From Gammaproteobacteria bacterium (lineage in GTDB: Bacteria > Pseudomonadota > Gammaproteobacteria > Pseudomonadales > Porticoccaceae): 28,462 nt of DNA. The translations under genes were made by a program, and so were the position numbers. The stretch is from NCBI GenBank assembly GCA_003646355.1, contig QNFO01000002.1, forward strand, positions 1 through 28,462, given 5' to 3'. Below the pieces are notes generated by a model that did no database searches, was not told the origin of the DNA, and was given only the letters and a program-made list of their open reading frames with translations. Shown in pieces: positions 21,469 to 27,317 of the stretch (positions within the stretch are counted from its first letter, which is position 1; the number at the start of each line of letters is the position of its first letter).

Positions 21469-21486
21469 CTATCAGCAGAGTGACAG
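21469..21486 (+). promoter_or_regulatory. Motif copy H (CTATCAGCAGAGTGACAG)
   Basis: Plus-strand motif, 13 nt after the end of the 51-aa gene and 7 nt before a terminator hairpin. As for copy G, a terminator follows immediately; the next gene begins 45 nt further on. Confidence 0.55.
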
Positions 21487-21492
21487 AGAGAG

Positions 21493-21520
21493 CGCCCCGG
21501 CTTCGGCTGGGGCGTTCTTC
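21493..21520 (+). terminator. UUCG-loop terminator
   Basis: CGCCCCGGC-TTCG-GCTGGGGCG (21493-21514), 9-bp stem with one G-T pair, then TTCTTC. Shares GAGAGCGCC and CGGCTGGGGCGTT with the terminator at 23671-23703, so the two are related. Confidence 0.8.
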
Positions 21521-21531
21521 ATTGGAGGACT

Positions 21532-21702
21532 ATGGCAGACAAGCGACGAGGCCCCAACAGAGACCACCTGAGGGAGATCATCATCACCTGCGTCGGCTGC
21601 GACGAGGAGACAACCGTACGGGTACCAAAGCCCGACCTCGAACTTGTCCCGGACCCTGAGTCCATGGGGCAGTTCTGCATAGGATGGAACAAAGATGGCT
21701 GA
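21532..21702 (+). CDS. 56-aa zinc-knuckle protein
   Basis: TTGGAGG-ACT-ATG is a strong start. MADKRRGPNRDHLREIIITC then VGCDEETTVRVPKPD: CVGC plus a later FCIGW suggest a half or full zinc ribbon. Overlaps the next gene by 8 bp. Function unknown. Confidence 0.65.
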   Translation: MADKRRGPNRDHLREIIITCVGCDEETTVRVPKPDLELVPDPESMGQFCIGWNKDG

Positions 21703-21964
21703 ACCGAAACCCTTGATTCCCCCAGATCCCGATCATTGCCAGGCAGAGAAGCCCAATGGCCACACGTTCATGACATTCGGAGGGTCGCCTGGGCTGGTGG
21801 AATGCAGGGACCCCCCGAGTGCGATCGTCTTCGAGGTCGGGGTAGGAAAGGATGGTCGTCGGGGAGCTATGTCCCTGTGTGGTCCCTGCTTCGATGTGTT
21901 CATCAAGGACGTAGGTCTGCTCAATATGCATGTGTTCCACAAGGCACCGAAGGTGGAGATATGA
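21695..21964 (+). CDS. Small Cys-containing protein
   Basis: 89 residues, ATG 21695 inside the previous gene's end. Cys15, Cys37 and CGPC near 62-65 may bind zinc. Pro/Gly-rich, beta-prone. Ends ATGA over the next start. No family recognised. Confidence 0.7.
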   Translation: MAEPKPLIPPDPDHCQAEKPNGHTFMTFGGSPGLVECRDPPSAIVFEVGVGKDGRRGAMSLCGPCFDVFIKDVGLLNMHVFHKAPKVEI

Positions 21965-22266
21965 GTGCGAACAGAGATCTATTGCGATGGGCGCAGGCTT
22001 GGATCAACAAGATTGAAGCCGACGAGCGTCACCACTACGAGCCTGCCTTGGTGCAGGTGAATGCCCCTCTCGCCCTCATCCAGGTGGGTATGAAGGGGAA
22101 CATGGAGGTGCTCATCGCTCTCCGAGATAAGCTGCGATTGGGCATCACGAAGGAGTGGCACGAGCACGCCTATGGGCCCATGGGGCTGCGCGAGGCGCTG
22201 GAGATGACCATGGAAGACTACAAAGCGTGGGTCGAGAACCACGAGGAGTTGTGGAAAGATGGCTGA
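21961..22266 (+). CDS. Unknown helical protein
   Basis: 101 residues, ATG 21961 with GGTGGAG upstream. Trp- and Glu-rich helices (DLLRWAQAWINKIEAD, MTMEDYKAWVENHEELW). No motif recognised. Overlaps the next gene by 8 bp. Confidence 0.7.
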   Translation: MSANRDLLRWAQAWINKIEADERHHYEPALVQVNAPLALIQVGMKGNMEVLIALRDKLRLGITKEWHEHAYGPMGLREALEMTMEDYKAWVENHEELWKDG

Positions 22267-22471
22267 CAAGAAGGACTGGGACCTCGTGACGATCGACGAT
22301 GTCAAGGTGCTCAAGGAGTCGGACGGCGGTGCTCTACTGGTGAAGGTGGGTGAGAGAACCTGTTGGATCCCTCAGAAGCTCATCGACGATGACTCGGAGT
22401 GCTATGGGGTCGGCGGAGAGGGGACCCTCGTCATCCCCCAATGGCTCGCTGAAGAGAAGGAGCTGGAGTGA
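22259..22471 (+). CDS. Unknown 70-aa acidic protein
   Basis: ATG 22259 within the end of the preceding gene. Beta-rich (WDLVTIDDVKVLKES, GALLVKVGERTCWIP). It might be a small SH3-like or inhibitor protein, but no family is recognised. TGATG overlap with the next micro-gene. Confidence 0.7.
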   Translation: MADKKDWDLVTIDDVKVLKESDGGALLVKVGERTCWIPQKLIDDDSECYGVGGEGTLVIPQWLAEEKELE

Positions 22472-22545
22472 TGGCCTCTGAAGATGCCGCTATTCTTCAG
22501 AAGTTTGGGATGATGCGCCAGCCTGCGCGGGAGGAGTCAGAGTGA
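22471..22545 (+). CDS. 24-aa microprotein
   Basis: ATG 22471 overlaps the previous stop. The peptide MASEDAAILQKFGMMRQPAR plus EESE carries the next gene's GGGAGGAG ribosome site in its last codons. It may be real, or a translational coupler. Confidence 0.4.
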   Translation: MASEDAAILQKFGMMRQPAREESE

Positions 22546-22622
22546 CACACGATACATGGAGTAGGTGGGCTTTCGATCTCATCGACGAGTACCAGAAGAG
22601 GGAGCATAACCGCCGTGAGTGA
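22542..22622 (+). CDS. 26-aa microprotein
   Basis: GTG 22542 with GGGAGGAG 7-9 nt upstream, overlapping the stop before it. MTHDTWSRWAFDLIDEYQKR is a short amphipathic helix with an aromatic face. Overlaps the next GTG by 8 nt. Confidence 0.45.
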   Translation: MTHDTWSRWAFDLIDEYQKREHNRRE

Positions 22623-22983
22623 CATCAAGATTGAAGGTGAGTTGAAGCTGATTCATAATGATGACGCTGAGTGGGACTGGTGGACTATCGAGCGTGCCGA
22701 GCACGAGGATCACCACTGGTCAGAGCCCATACAGTACGGGGTCAAGCTGATGTACTCAGGGCGCATTTCGGATGCCTGCGTCGAGGGGAACTCGGAGCAC
22801 ATGGTGAGTATCGCCGAGGGCATCCGTAACCGCTCGGGTCACAGTGAGAAGCGGTGCGCTGTGGAGATAGAAGGTGATCGTGCCTTCTTCCACTCACCTC
22901 GGAACAGCCAGGACAGAGGCTCTGTGCCCTTGTTGGTGGCTGAAGCCCTGGCCGACCAAATCGAGGAGGCCATAAAGCTGTGA
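22615..22983 (+). CDS. Unknown protein
   Basis: 122 residues from GTG 22615. Acidic, Trp/His-rich N-terminal half (DDAEWDWWTIERAEHEDHHW), then mixed alpha/beta with a final helix (LLVAEALADQIEEAIKL). No family recognised. Overlaps the next micro-gene (GTGA). Confidence 0.7.
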   Translation: MSDIKIEGELKLIHNDDAEWDWWTIERAEHEDHHWSEPIQYGVKLMYSGRISDACVEGNSEHMVSIAEGIRNRSGHSEKRCAVEIEGDRAFFHSPRNSQDRGSVPLLVAEALADQIEEAIKL

Positions 22984-23063
22984 AGCAGACGACGAAGGAA
23001 TATCTGATCGGGGTAGCGCTCCTCCTCAATGTGGTGGCCGCAGTTACCTGGTACTTCTGGTGA
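22980..23063 (+). CDS. 27-aa membrane micropeptide ending WYFW
   Basis: GTG 22980 overlaps the preceding stop. MKQTTKEYLIGVALLLNVVA plus AVTWYFW is one transmembrane helix after a short polar start. The last four residues and their codons (TGGTACTTCTGGTGA) are identical in the next micro-gene. Confidence 0.55.
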   Translation: MKQTTKEYLIGVALLLNVVAAVTWYFW

Positions 23064-23074
23064 CGCTGACGAGG

Positions 23075-23152
23075 ATGCAGAGCATGAACAGGCTCAGGAT
23101 AGTGCTCGCCATCGACGCTGTGATCTTCTACGCTGTGTGGTACTTCTGGTGA
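23075..23152 (+). CDS. 25-aa membrane micropeptide ending WYFW
   Basis: ATG 23075, or more likely ATG 23084 (22 aa), which has GAGG 9 nt upstream. MNRLRIVLAIDAVIFYAV plus WYFW is a transmembrane helix with a basic start. It shares its end with the peptide before it, which suggests a duplicated small membrane protein. Confidence 0.5.
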   Translation: MQSMNRLRIVLAIDAVIFYAVWYFW

Positions 23153-23277
23153 TGACCTCGCTGGGATTGCGCTAGGATCGGCTTGACGTTGGGAGGTAAG
23201 GTCGCCATGGTGGCCGTCCCCTCCGATACTAAAAAGAGATCTCTGATCTCATAACGAACAGAACGAAGGATAGAGAA
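23153..23277 (+). promoter_or_regulatory. Promoter and operator-like dyad of the H1-like gene
   Basis: Non-coding leader with TTGACG about 16-17 nt before CATGGT, a possible -35/-10 pair, and a perfect dyad GAGATC-TCT-GATCTC (23236-23250) between it and the ribosome site AAGGAT. The dyad could be an operator for autoregulation by the RHH-like N-terminus of the encoded protein. Confidence 0.45.
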
Positions 23278-23649
23278 ATGACACGCAAGGTGATTCGCAT
23301 CAGTGATGAGGCGTACAAGCTCGTAACGAAGTGGAACAAGATCATCAACAAGCAGCGGAAGGCTCGGGGCTTGGAGCCCCAGTCGGAGGGTGAGACGGCT
23401 GATGCCCTGGTCACAACGGGGGCCTCGCGCCGAGGTTCCTTGGCCAAGGACGCGGAGAAGAACCGCTCGAAGGGTGCCTCCAAGCCGAAGGCGGCCAAGA
23501 AGGTGACCAAGGCCTCAACCAAGAAGGCACCCAAGAAGGCTGCGGCTAAGAAGGTCACGACCAAGAAGGTCACCAAGCCTCGCACAGCCAAGAAGAGCAA
23601 GCTCTCGTCGTTGGCCAGCAAGCGCTCGGGTGCTCCTGCCCGCGCGTAA
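23278..23649 (+). CDS. Histone-H1-like Lys/Ala-rich protein with RHH-like N-terminus
   Basis: 123 residues. The first ~35 residues (KVIRISDEAYKLVTKWNKII) resemble a strand plus helix of ribbon-helix-helix proteins. From about residue 65 the protein is a run of Lys, Ala, Thr, Ser and Pro (KAAKKVTKASTKKAPKKAAA and following), like the tails of eukaryotic H1 and bacterial Hc1/AlgP-type proteins. Such tails bind DNA without sequence specificity and bend or condense it. It has its own promoter region and terminator, so it is probably strongly and separately expressed. It could condense phage DNA or act on host chromatin. Confidence 0.8.
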   Translation: MTRKVIRISDEAYKLVTKWNKIINKQRKARGLEPQSEGETADALVTTGASRRGSLAKDAEKNRSKGASKPKAAKKVTKASTKKAPKKAAAKKVTTKKVTKPRTAKKSKLSSLASKRSGAPARA

Positions 23650-23670
23650 CCCCATCCTCAAATACGAGAG

Positions 23671-23703
23671 CGCCTCAGTCCTAACCGGCTGGGGCGTTTC
23701 TCG
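23671..23703 (+). terminator. Terminator of the H1-like gene
   Basis: CGCCTCAG (23671-23678) pairs with CTGGGGCG (23689-23696) with one G-T pair and a 10-nt loop, followed by TTTCTCGTT. Related in sequence to the terminator at 21493. Confidence 0.8.
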
Positions 23704-23741
23704 TTGGAGAGGTATTCGGTTCGTTTTTGATGGAGATATGC

Positions 23742-24125
23742 ATGAGACACATCTACACCCCGAACAACGGGTTTGAAAGAGTGGCTGAGGGAACACAGTG
23801 CCGCCAAGCGATAGCCAATCACGGCATGAGCGTTGGGTTCCACCAATGTACCCGTAAGCCGAAGGTCACTGAGAAGATCAAGGGCAAGAGGGGTACCTTC
23901 GGGTTCTGCAAGCAGCACTCGACTGAGGAGATCGAACGTAGAGAGAGGGAATGGCAGGCGAAGTACCAGGCTAGTACCGATGCCTTTCGGCGAAGGGCCA
24001 AACGCAAGGAGGCTGAGGGTGATTGCTTCGATGTGGTGCTCGCTATGACAGAGGGTGCTGCCAAGAAAGCGGGCCTACCCGCAGGACTCTGGAAGCGTGT
24101 ACAGGAGATAGAAGATGCTGACTGA
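23742..24125 (+). CDS. Unknown Cys/His-containing protein
   Basis: 127 residues. ATG 23742 was chosen because GGAG lies 6 nt upstream, though the frame begins at 23727. QCRQAIANHG, HQCTRKPK and FCKQH give a Cys/His pattern for one zinc site in the first 65 residues. A charged helix (EEIERREREWQAKY) follows. No family recognised. Overlaps the next gene by 11 bp. Confidence 0.75.
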   Translation: MRHIYTPNNGFERVAEGTQCRQAIANHGMSVGFHQCTRKPKVTEKIKGKRGTFGFCKQHSTEEIERREREWQAKYQASTDAFRRRAKRKEAEGDCFDVVLAMTEGAAKKAGLPAGLWKRVQEIEDAD

Positions 24126-24366
24126 AGAAGAGCAAGCACGAAAAGAGTTGTTCGACGCCTACAACGCTGAGGCTGGAGATCGCATGACTCTGGAAGAGCG
24201 TTACGGGCAGGTGTGGGATTCCAAGCAGCTCCAAGAGGAGTTCATCGTCAAGGGTTTCGCTGCCCCGGCGGTCATGGTTGTTCGCAAGAGCGACAAGATC
24301 CAAGGCTTCCTGACGTTTCAACACGCTCCCAGGTTCTACTGGGGCTTCACACCCCTGGGGAGCTGA
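24115..24366 (+). CDS. 83-aa protein whose end carries one arm of a 25-bp inverted repeat
   Basis: ATG 24115 inside the previous gene. Acidic helical N-terminus and beta-prone end (APAVMVVRKSDKIQGFL, then HAPRFYWGFTPLGS). The codons for PRFYWGFT lie in the 25-bp repeat 24326-24350, which recurs inverted at 25282-25306. No family recognised. Confidence 0.7.
   Translation: MLTEEEQARKELFDAYNAEAGDRMTLEERYGQVWDSKQLQEEFIVKGFAAPAVMVVRKSDKIQGFLTFQHAPRFYWGFTPLGS
24326..24350 (+). repeat. 25-bp inverted repeat, left arm
   Basis: Begins CTCCCAGGTTCTACTG and ends GGGCTTCAC. It is a perfect reverse complement of 25282-25306, and itself contains the short dyad CCCAG-GTTCTA-CTGGG. The arms enclose 931 bp with two full genes. 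Confidence 0.9.
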
Positions 24367-24367
24367 G

Positions 24368-24745
24368 ATGGCCGAGGATGAGCTAACGCTAGCCGATACG
24401 CTGGACCTATCTACCGAGTCGGTAATCGCCAACGATCCAGCCGAGAACGCCATCGTGTTCACCTTGGCTGATGGGAGTGAGCCCCTTCGCATAACAGCCG
24501 AGGGGAAGTTCTATGTCAATGGTGAGCACGTGACGAATGACTACAGGGTCTATGAAGGCCTCTCTCGATGGGTCGGCACCATGGGCCTGTGCTCACCAAC
24601 AGTCTCTGATGTCGAGAGGCTCACGATCGAGAGGGATGAGGCCGTCGCTCACGCCAACAAGGTCGAGGCGCAGTTGGAGCGAACCCAGGGTTCACTCGAT
24701 CGACTGCTCGACGAATGCGACGAGCTGGAGAAGGAAAAGAAATGA
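24368..24745 (+). CDS. Unknown phage protein with coiled-coil end
   Basis: 125 residues, ATG 24368 one base after the previous stop. A beta-rich N-terminal part (AIVFTLADGSEPLRITAEGK, FYVNGEHVTNDYRVYEGL) of a type I recall from phage hypotheticals, then a coiled coil (VERLTIERDEAVAHANKVEA onward). Inside the segment enclosed by the 25-bp inverted repeat. Confidence 0.75.
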   Translation: MAEDELTLADTLDLSTESVIANDPAENAIVFTLADGSEPLRITAEGKFYVNGEHVTNDYRVYEGLSRWVGTMGLCSPTVSDVERLTIERDEAVAHANKVEAQLERTQGSLDRLLDECDELEKEKK

Positions 24746-25152
24746 ACGACAAACCGAAGACCTACAAGATCAGGATGGATGCGGATGTCACGGCCGCAAG
24801 TGAGAGGGAGGCGGTGCATGCTGTCTCGAATGCGCTGACCGACGGTATGCCTGAAGGTATATTCGCCTCCAAGCACAAGATCACGGGCATGAAGGAGATG
24901 GGGCGCGCAGACGGAGGCATCAGTGTCTTCGCAGGAGGCACTTTCGAGTTCAGGGTGCAGATGCGGCAGCCCTTCAGTGGTCGAGAGAGTATGGGGGAGT
25001 TCCTGCGCATTGCTCAACGAGATGTGGATGAACGCATCCAGGAGCTACTCAGAGATCCCGCGTTCAGGGAGCTTTGCGTCAAGAAGGGTTTCAGCATGAC
25101 ACTCATGAAAATGGCCAAGGCTGTGACGGCTACGTTCGAGGTGAAGAAATGA
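24742..25152 (+). CDS. Unknown 136-aa protein
   Basis: ATG 24742 overlaps the previous stop (ATGA). Alternating strands and helices (YKIRMDADVTAASEREAVHA, FEFRVQMRQPF, LRIAQRDVDERIQELL). No family recognised. Lies wholly within the 25-bp inverted-repeat segment and overlaps the next gene by 4 bp. Confidence 0.75.
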   Translation: MNDKPKTYKIRMDADVTAASEREAVHAVSNALTDGMPEGIFASKHKITGMKEMGRADGGISVFAGGTFEFRVQMRQPFSGRESMGEFLRIAQRDVDERIQELLRDPAFRELCVKKGFSMTLMKMAKAVTATFEVKK

Positions 25153-26219
25153 ACACACAGGAGCAAGAGCGCATCGAGCGCCTCACTGAAGAGAACAGCA
25201 AGTACCATCAAGAGAGCATCCGCCTGAAGCGTCGGATAGCTTCCTTGGAGCGCGGGCTGGAGGATGAGGAGGCACAGGAGAGTGAAGCCCCAGTAGAACC
25301 TGGGAGGTTCACCTCGAACTGGTGGGTCCCATCGAAGGGAAAGGCCCCCGAGGGGTACAAGGCCGGGGAGATGGATCCTGATGCCATCCGGGAAGCCATC
25401 CGGGAGAACGTGGGCCGGGACATTGACCGGGAGTTCATCGAGGAGACAAAGAAGCGCATTTCCGAACTCGAACGTGAGGGGACTTGGGGTGATCACACCT
25501 ATGCTCTCGATGGAGAGACATGTCTGCATTGCGGGCACATCAGTGGGGAAGAGAGCAACGGGTGCCCCAATGGCAAGATCGGAATGCTGGAGAACAGGAT
25601 CGAGCTGCTCCAAGAGGATCTCGAATGCGTTCACCTCTGGCTCGATGATGTAGATGCTCCCCGGAATGGCCCCGAAGGCACCTACTCGATCGTGGGCCGC
25701 ATGAAGCAGTTGATGCCCAAGCCCGTGCAGGTCATCCTCCCAGATGGCGCCGCAGCCCCCTCGTACTCCTTTCAGGATGATGGGGCGAGCTGGACCCCTG
25801 GGCGAGGCACCATGCGGATGAGCGTAGAGGGTACCTCGAAGCTGAAGCTCGATCCCGAGCCCATGACGGTGTCCTGTGACTCCTTCAAGTGGGACGGGGA
25901 ACGCTATGTTGCTCAGGGCGTACGCATCCTGAGCGCAGAGGTGCCCGACGACGAAATCGAGAAGTGCGCCGACTGCGGGTATGACGGCTACACGCAGCCA
26001 GAAAAGGAATGGCAGGAGACTCTCGACGAAGTGTCCGACTTGCGCGCTGAGGTAGCCGGGCATGACGCAGCCCTCCGCGCCGCCCACGAAGCCGGGCGCG
26101 TCGAGACGCGGGCCAAGGACGTAGGCGTGATGGATGGTCTAGGCGAGGGCGTGGTGGCCTGTCACTCCGTGCGGGATTACGTGATAGCCGCCCTCGACGC
26201 GGCCGGGGAGGTGGAGTGA
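25149..26219 (+). CDS. Coiled-coil and zinc-knuckle protein with a recombined C-terminus
   Basis: 356 residues from ATG 25149. Residues 1-38 are a coiled coil; SEAPVEPGRF at ~45-54 is encoded by the right arm of the 25-bp inverted repeat. CLHCGHISGEESNGCP (~123-138) and CADCGYDG (~275-282) are zinc knuckles. From about residue 305 composition changes to Ala/GCG-rich, with module A (AALRAAHEAGRVE) and module B (AALDAAGEVE at the stop), both repeated in downstream genes. The last part looks grafted on. The 357-aa opposite-strand frame is a shadow. Confidence 0.75.
   Translation: MNTQEQERIERLTEENSKYHQESIRLKRRIASLERGLEDEEAQESEAPVEPGRFTSNWWVPSKGKAPEGYKAGEMDPDAIREAIRENVGRDIDREFIEETKKRISELEREGTWGDHTYALDGETCLHCGHISGEESNGCPNGKIGMLENRIELLQEDLECVHLWLDDVDAPRNGPEGTYSIVGRMKQLMPKPVQVILPDGAAAPSYSFQDDGASWTPGRGTMRMSVEGTSKLKLDPEPMTVSCDSFKWDGERYVAQGVRILSAEVPDDEIEKCADCGYDGYTQPEKEWQETLDEVSDLRAEVAGHDAALRAAHEAGRVETRAKDVGVMDGLGEGVVACHSVRDYVIAALDAAGEVE
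25282..25306 (-). repeat. 25-bp inverted repeat, right arm
   Basis: Perfect reverse complement of 24326-24350, located in frame within the 356-aa gene. Confidence 0.9.
26070..26105 (+). repeat. Module A copy 1
   Basis: 36 bp encoding ALRAAHEAGRVE near the C-terminus of the 356-aa protein. Other copies at 26508-26543 (1 mismatch) and 28305-28340 (several changes). Confidence 0.85.
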
Positions 26220-26222
26220 TGG
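26190..26222 (+). repeat. Module B copy 1
   Basis: 33 bp encoding ALDAAGEVE, the stop TGA, and the next gene's overlapping ATG with its GGGGAGG ribosome site. Repeated at 26724-26756 without change and at 28013-28043 with a 2-bp deletion. Confidence 0.85.
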
Positions 26223-26425
26223 GTGAACGACGGCTACCCTGGATGCGTACCGGGCTCGACCTCACCCCGACGGCAGACCACATGGCGCTGATGCACGCGC
26301 TGCGCGCACACCGCCGGCTTGTGCGCGCGCGTTATGGGACGGCTGGGTATACGGAGATGGAGCTACGACACCGGGACGTAGTCCGCAGTTTCAGTACCGA
26401 GGAGTGGTGCCGTAATGGCGAGTGA
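26219..26425 (+). CDS. 68-aa Arg/His-rich protein
   Basis: ATG 26219 overlaps the previous stop within module B, with GGGGAGG upstream. Basic helical (LMHALRAHRRLVRARYGTAG). No family recognised. It is the first gene fully within the GCG-rich module region. Confidence 0.65.
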   Translation: MGERRLPWMRTGLDLTPTADHMALMHALRAHRRLVRARYGTAGYTEMELRHRDVVRSFSTEEWCRNGE

Positions 26426-26753
26426 ATACGACGCGGAAGCTGAGGCGGTTGCGCTCGTCGGGCACGTGGGCGCTGTGCGATATGGCTCGCTGGTTACCAT
26501 CGGAGCCGCCCTCCGCGCTGCCCACGAAGCCGGGCGCGTCGAGGGTGAAGCCGGGGCCGAGGCGGCGAAGTTGCGGGCGGTGGTCGATGCGGCGCGCGGT
26601 TTGCTCCATGACAGCCAACGCGGCCAGCACCCGCCCGGGTTCAAGGGCATGAAGGCGGGGCCTCCGAGGCTACCGCCGTCGCTGGCATCGCTCGTGCGCA
26701 GATGGCTAGCGGAACCCATCGCAGCCCTCGACGCGGCCGGGGAGGTGGAGTGA
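26415..26753 (+). CDS. 112-aa protein made of modules D, A, C and B
   Basis: ATG 26415 within the previous gene. Order: MASEYDAEAEAVALV (module D), AALRAAHEAGRVE (A), AKLRAVVDAARGLL (C), then a unique Pro-rich piece (GQHPPGFKGMKAGPPRLPPS) and AALDAAGEVE (B). Each module is found elsewhere in the last 2.5 kb. It is the most complete member of the family and probably helical. Function unknown. Confidence 0.65.
   Translation: MASEYDAEAEAVALVGHVGAVRYGSLVTIGAALRAAHEAGRVEGEAGAEAAKLRAVVDAARGLLHDSQRGQHPPGFKGMKAGPPRLPPSLASLVRRWLAEPIAALDAAGEVE
26508..26543 (+). repeat. Module A copy 2
   Basis: 35 of 36 bp identical to 26070-26105. Confidence 0.85.
26565..26594 (+). repeat. Module C copy 1
   Basis: 30 bp starting GCGAAGTTGCGGGCGGTGG and encoding AKLRAVVDAA; identical copy at 27742-27771. 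Confidence 0.85.
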
Positions 26754-26756
26754 TGG
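26724..26756 (+). repeat. Module B copy 2
   Basis: Identical to 26190-26222. It is followed by a 10-bp tandem duplication of GTGATGGCGA at the next start. Confidence 0.85.
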
Positions 26757-26762
26757 CGAGTG

Positions 26763-26855
26763 ATGGCGAGGTATGACGCGGAGGCCGAGGCGCGGGCGCT
26801 CGTAAGATCGACGACGTGGGAACTCTCAGCAGCATACGGAGATGATGATGAGTGA
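26763..26855 (+). pseudogene. 30-aa remnant of the module-D gene family
   Basis: MARYDAEAEARALVRSTTWE is close to the start of the 112-aa protein (MASEYDAEAEAVALV). The frame then runs through unrelated sequence and stops inside the next start (GATGATGATGAGTGA). The ribosome site duplicates that of module B. Probably a truncated duplicate. Confidence 0.45.
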
Positions 26856-27195
26856 GACAAAGCGATTGTGGGATGTGAACCACCCCTACCACTGCAACGA
26901 TGGAAACTTCTTCAGCAACGATTGCGTTGACAACCACGACTCGTGGCGCGATTTCGTGGCCGAGCAAGGCGACGCCGACAAGGACATGAACCTCGTGTTC
27001 CGGTGGGACTGGACGGCCACGGATAAAGACGAAGCCCACCCGCGGCACGTCTTGCAGATTTGCTGGATGGCCCAGCGCAAGGGCATCTACCGGACGTCGT
27101 TCGTGCGCGTCGAGGAGCGGGATGAGCCAGCGATACGCGCGTGGTTGGTCGAGCGTTTCACCCACCTACTTAAGTTGTGGGAGCCTTTGTCATGA
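26848..27195 (+). CDS. Conserved small phage protein
   Basis: 115 residues. Of three consecutive ATGs (26842, 26845, 26848) the last has the best spacing from GGAG (6 nt). HPYHCNDGNFF, HDSWRDFVAEQG, MNLVFRWDW, ICWMAQRKG and AIRAWLVERF make a series I recall from short uncharacterised phage proteins. Single domain, no catalytic motif clear. It is the only non-module gene in this accessory block with a familiar pattern. Confidence 0.75.
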   Translation: MSETKRLWDVNHPYHCNDGNFFSNDCVDNHDSWRDFVAEQGDADKDMNLVFRWDWTATDKDEAHPRHVLQICWMAQRKGIYRTSFVRVEERDEPAIRAWLVERFTHLLKLWEPLS

Positions 27196-27317
27196 GCGAG
27201 ACCATTCAGCCTGGAAGTAGGCGACGAGATAGAGGCGCGTATGGCGGAGGAGGCGCTCGGTGCCAATGAGGCGGCGAGTGAGATTGACAGCGGCGATGCC
27301 GTGGAAGGTGGGAATGA
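27192..27317 (+). pseudogene. Probable frame-shifted small gene
   Basis: ATG 27192 (ATGA overlap with the previous stop) gives only 25 poor residues (MSETIQPGSRRR...). One frame over, the same DNA reads FSLEVGDEIEARMAEEALGA and NEAASEIDSGDAVEGGND, a well-composed sequence. A one- or two-base indel near ATTCAGCC (27203-27210) would join MSET to it. Likely a broken gene or a sequence error. Confidence 0.35.

Noticed and set aside
25382..25407. Tandem 12-bp repeat GCCATCCGGGAA/G
   Set aside because: Explained by the repeated codons of AIREAIRE in the 356-aa protein; too short to be a separate element.
25014..26087. 357-aa minus-strand open frame
   Set aside because: Antisense to the well-formed genes 24742-25152 and 25149-26219; low-quality composition. 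Its only familiar segment comes from the 25-bp inverted repeat.
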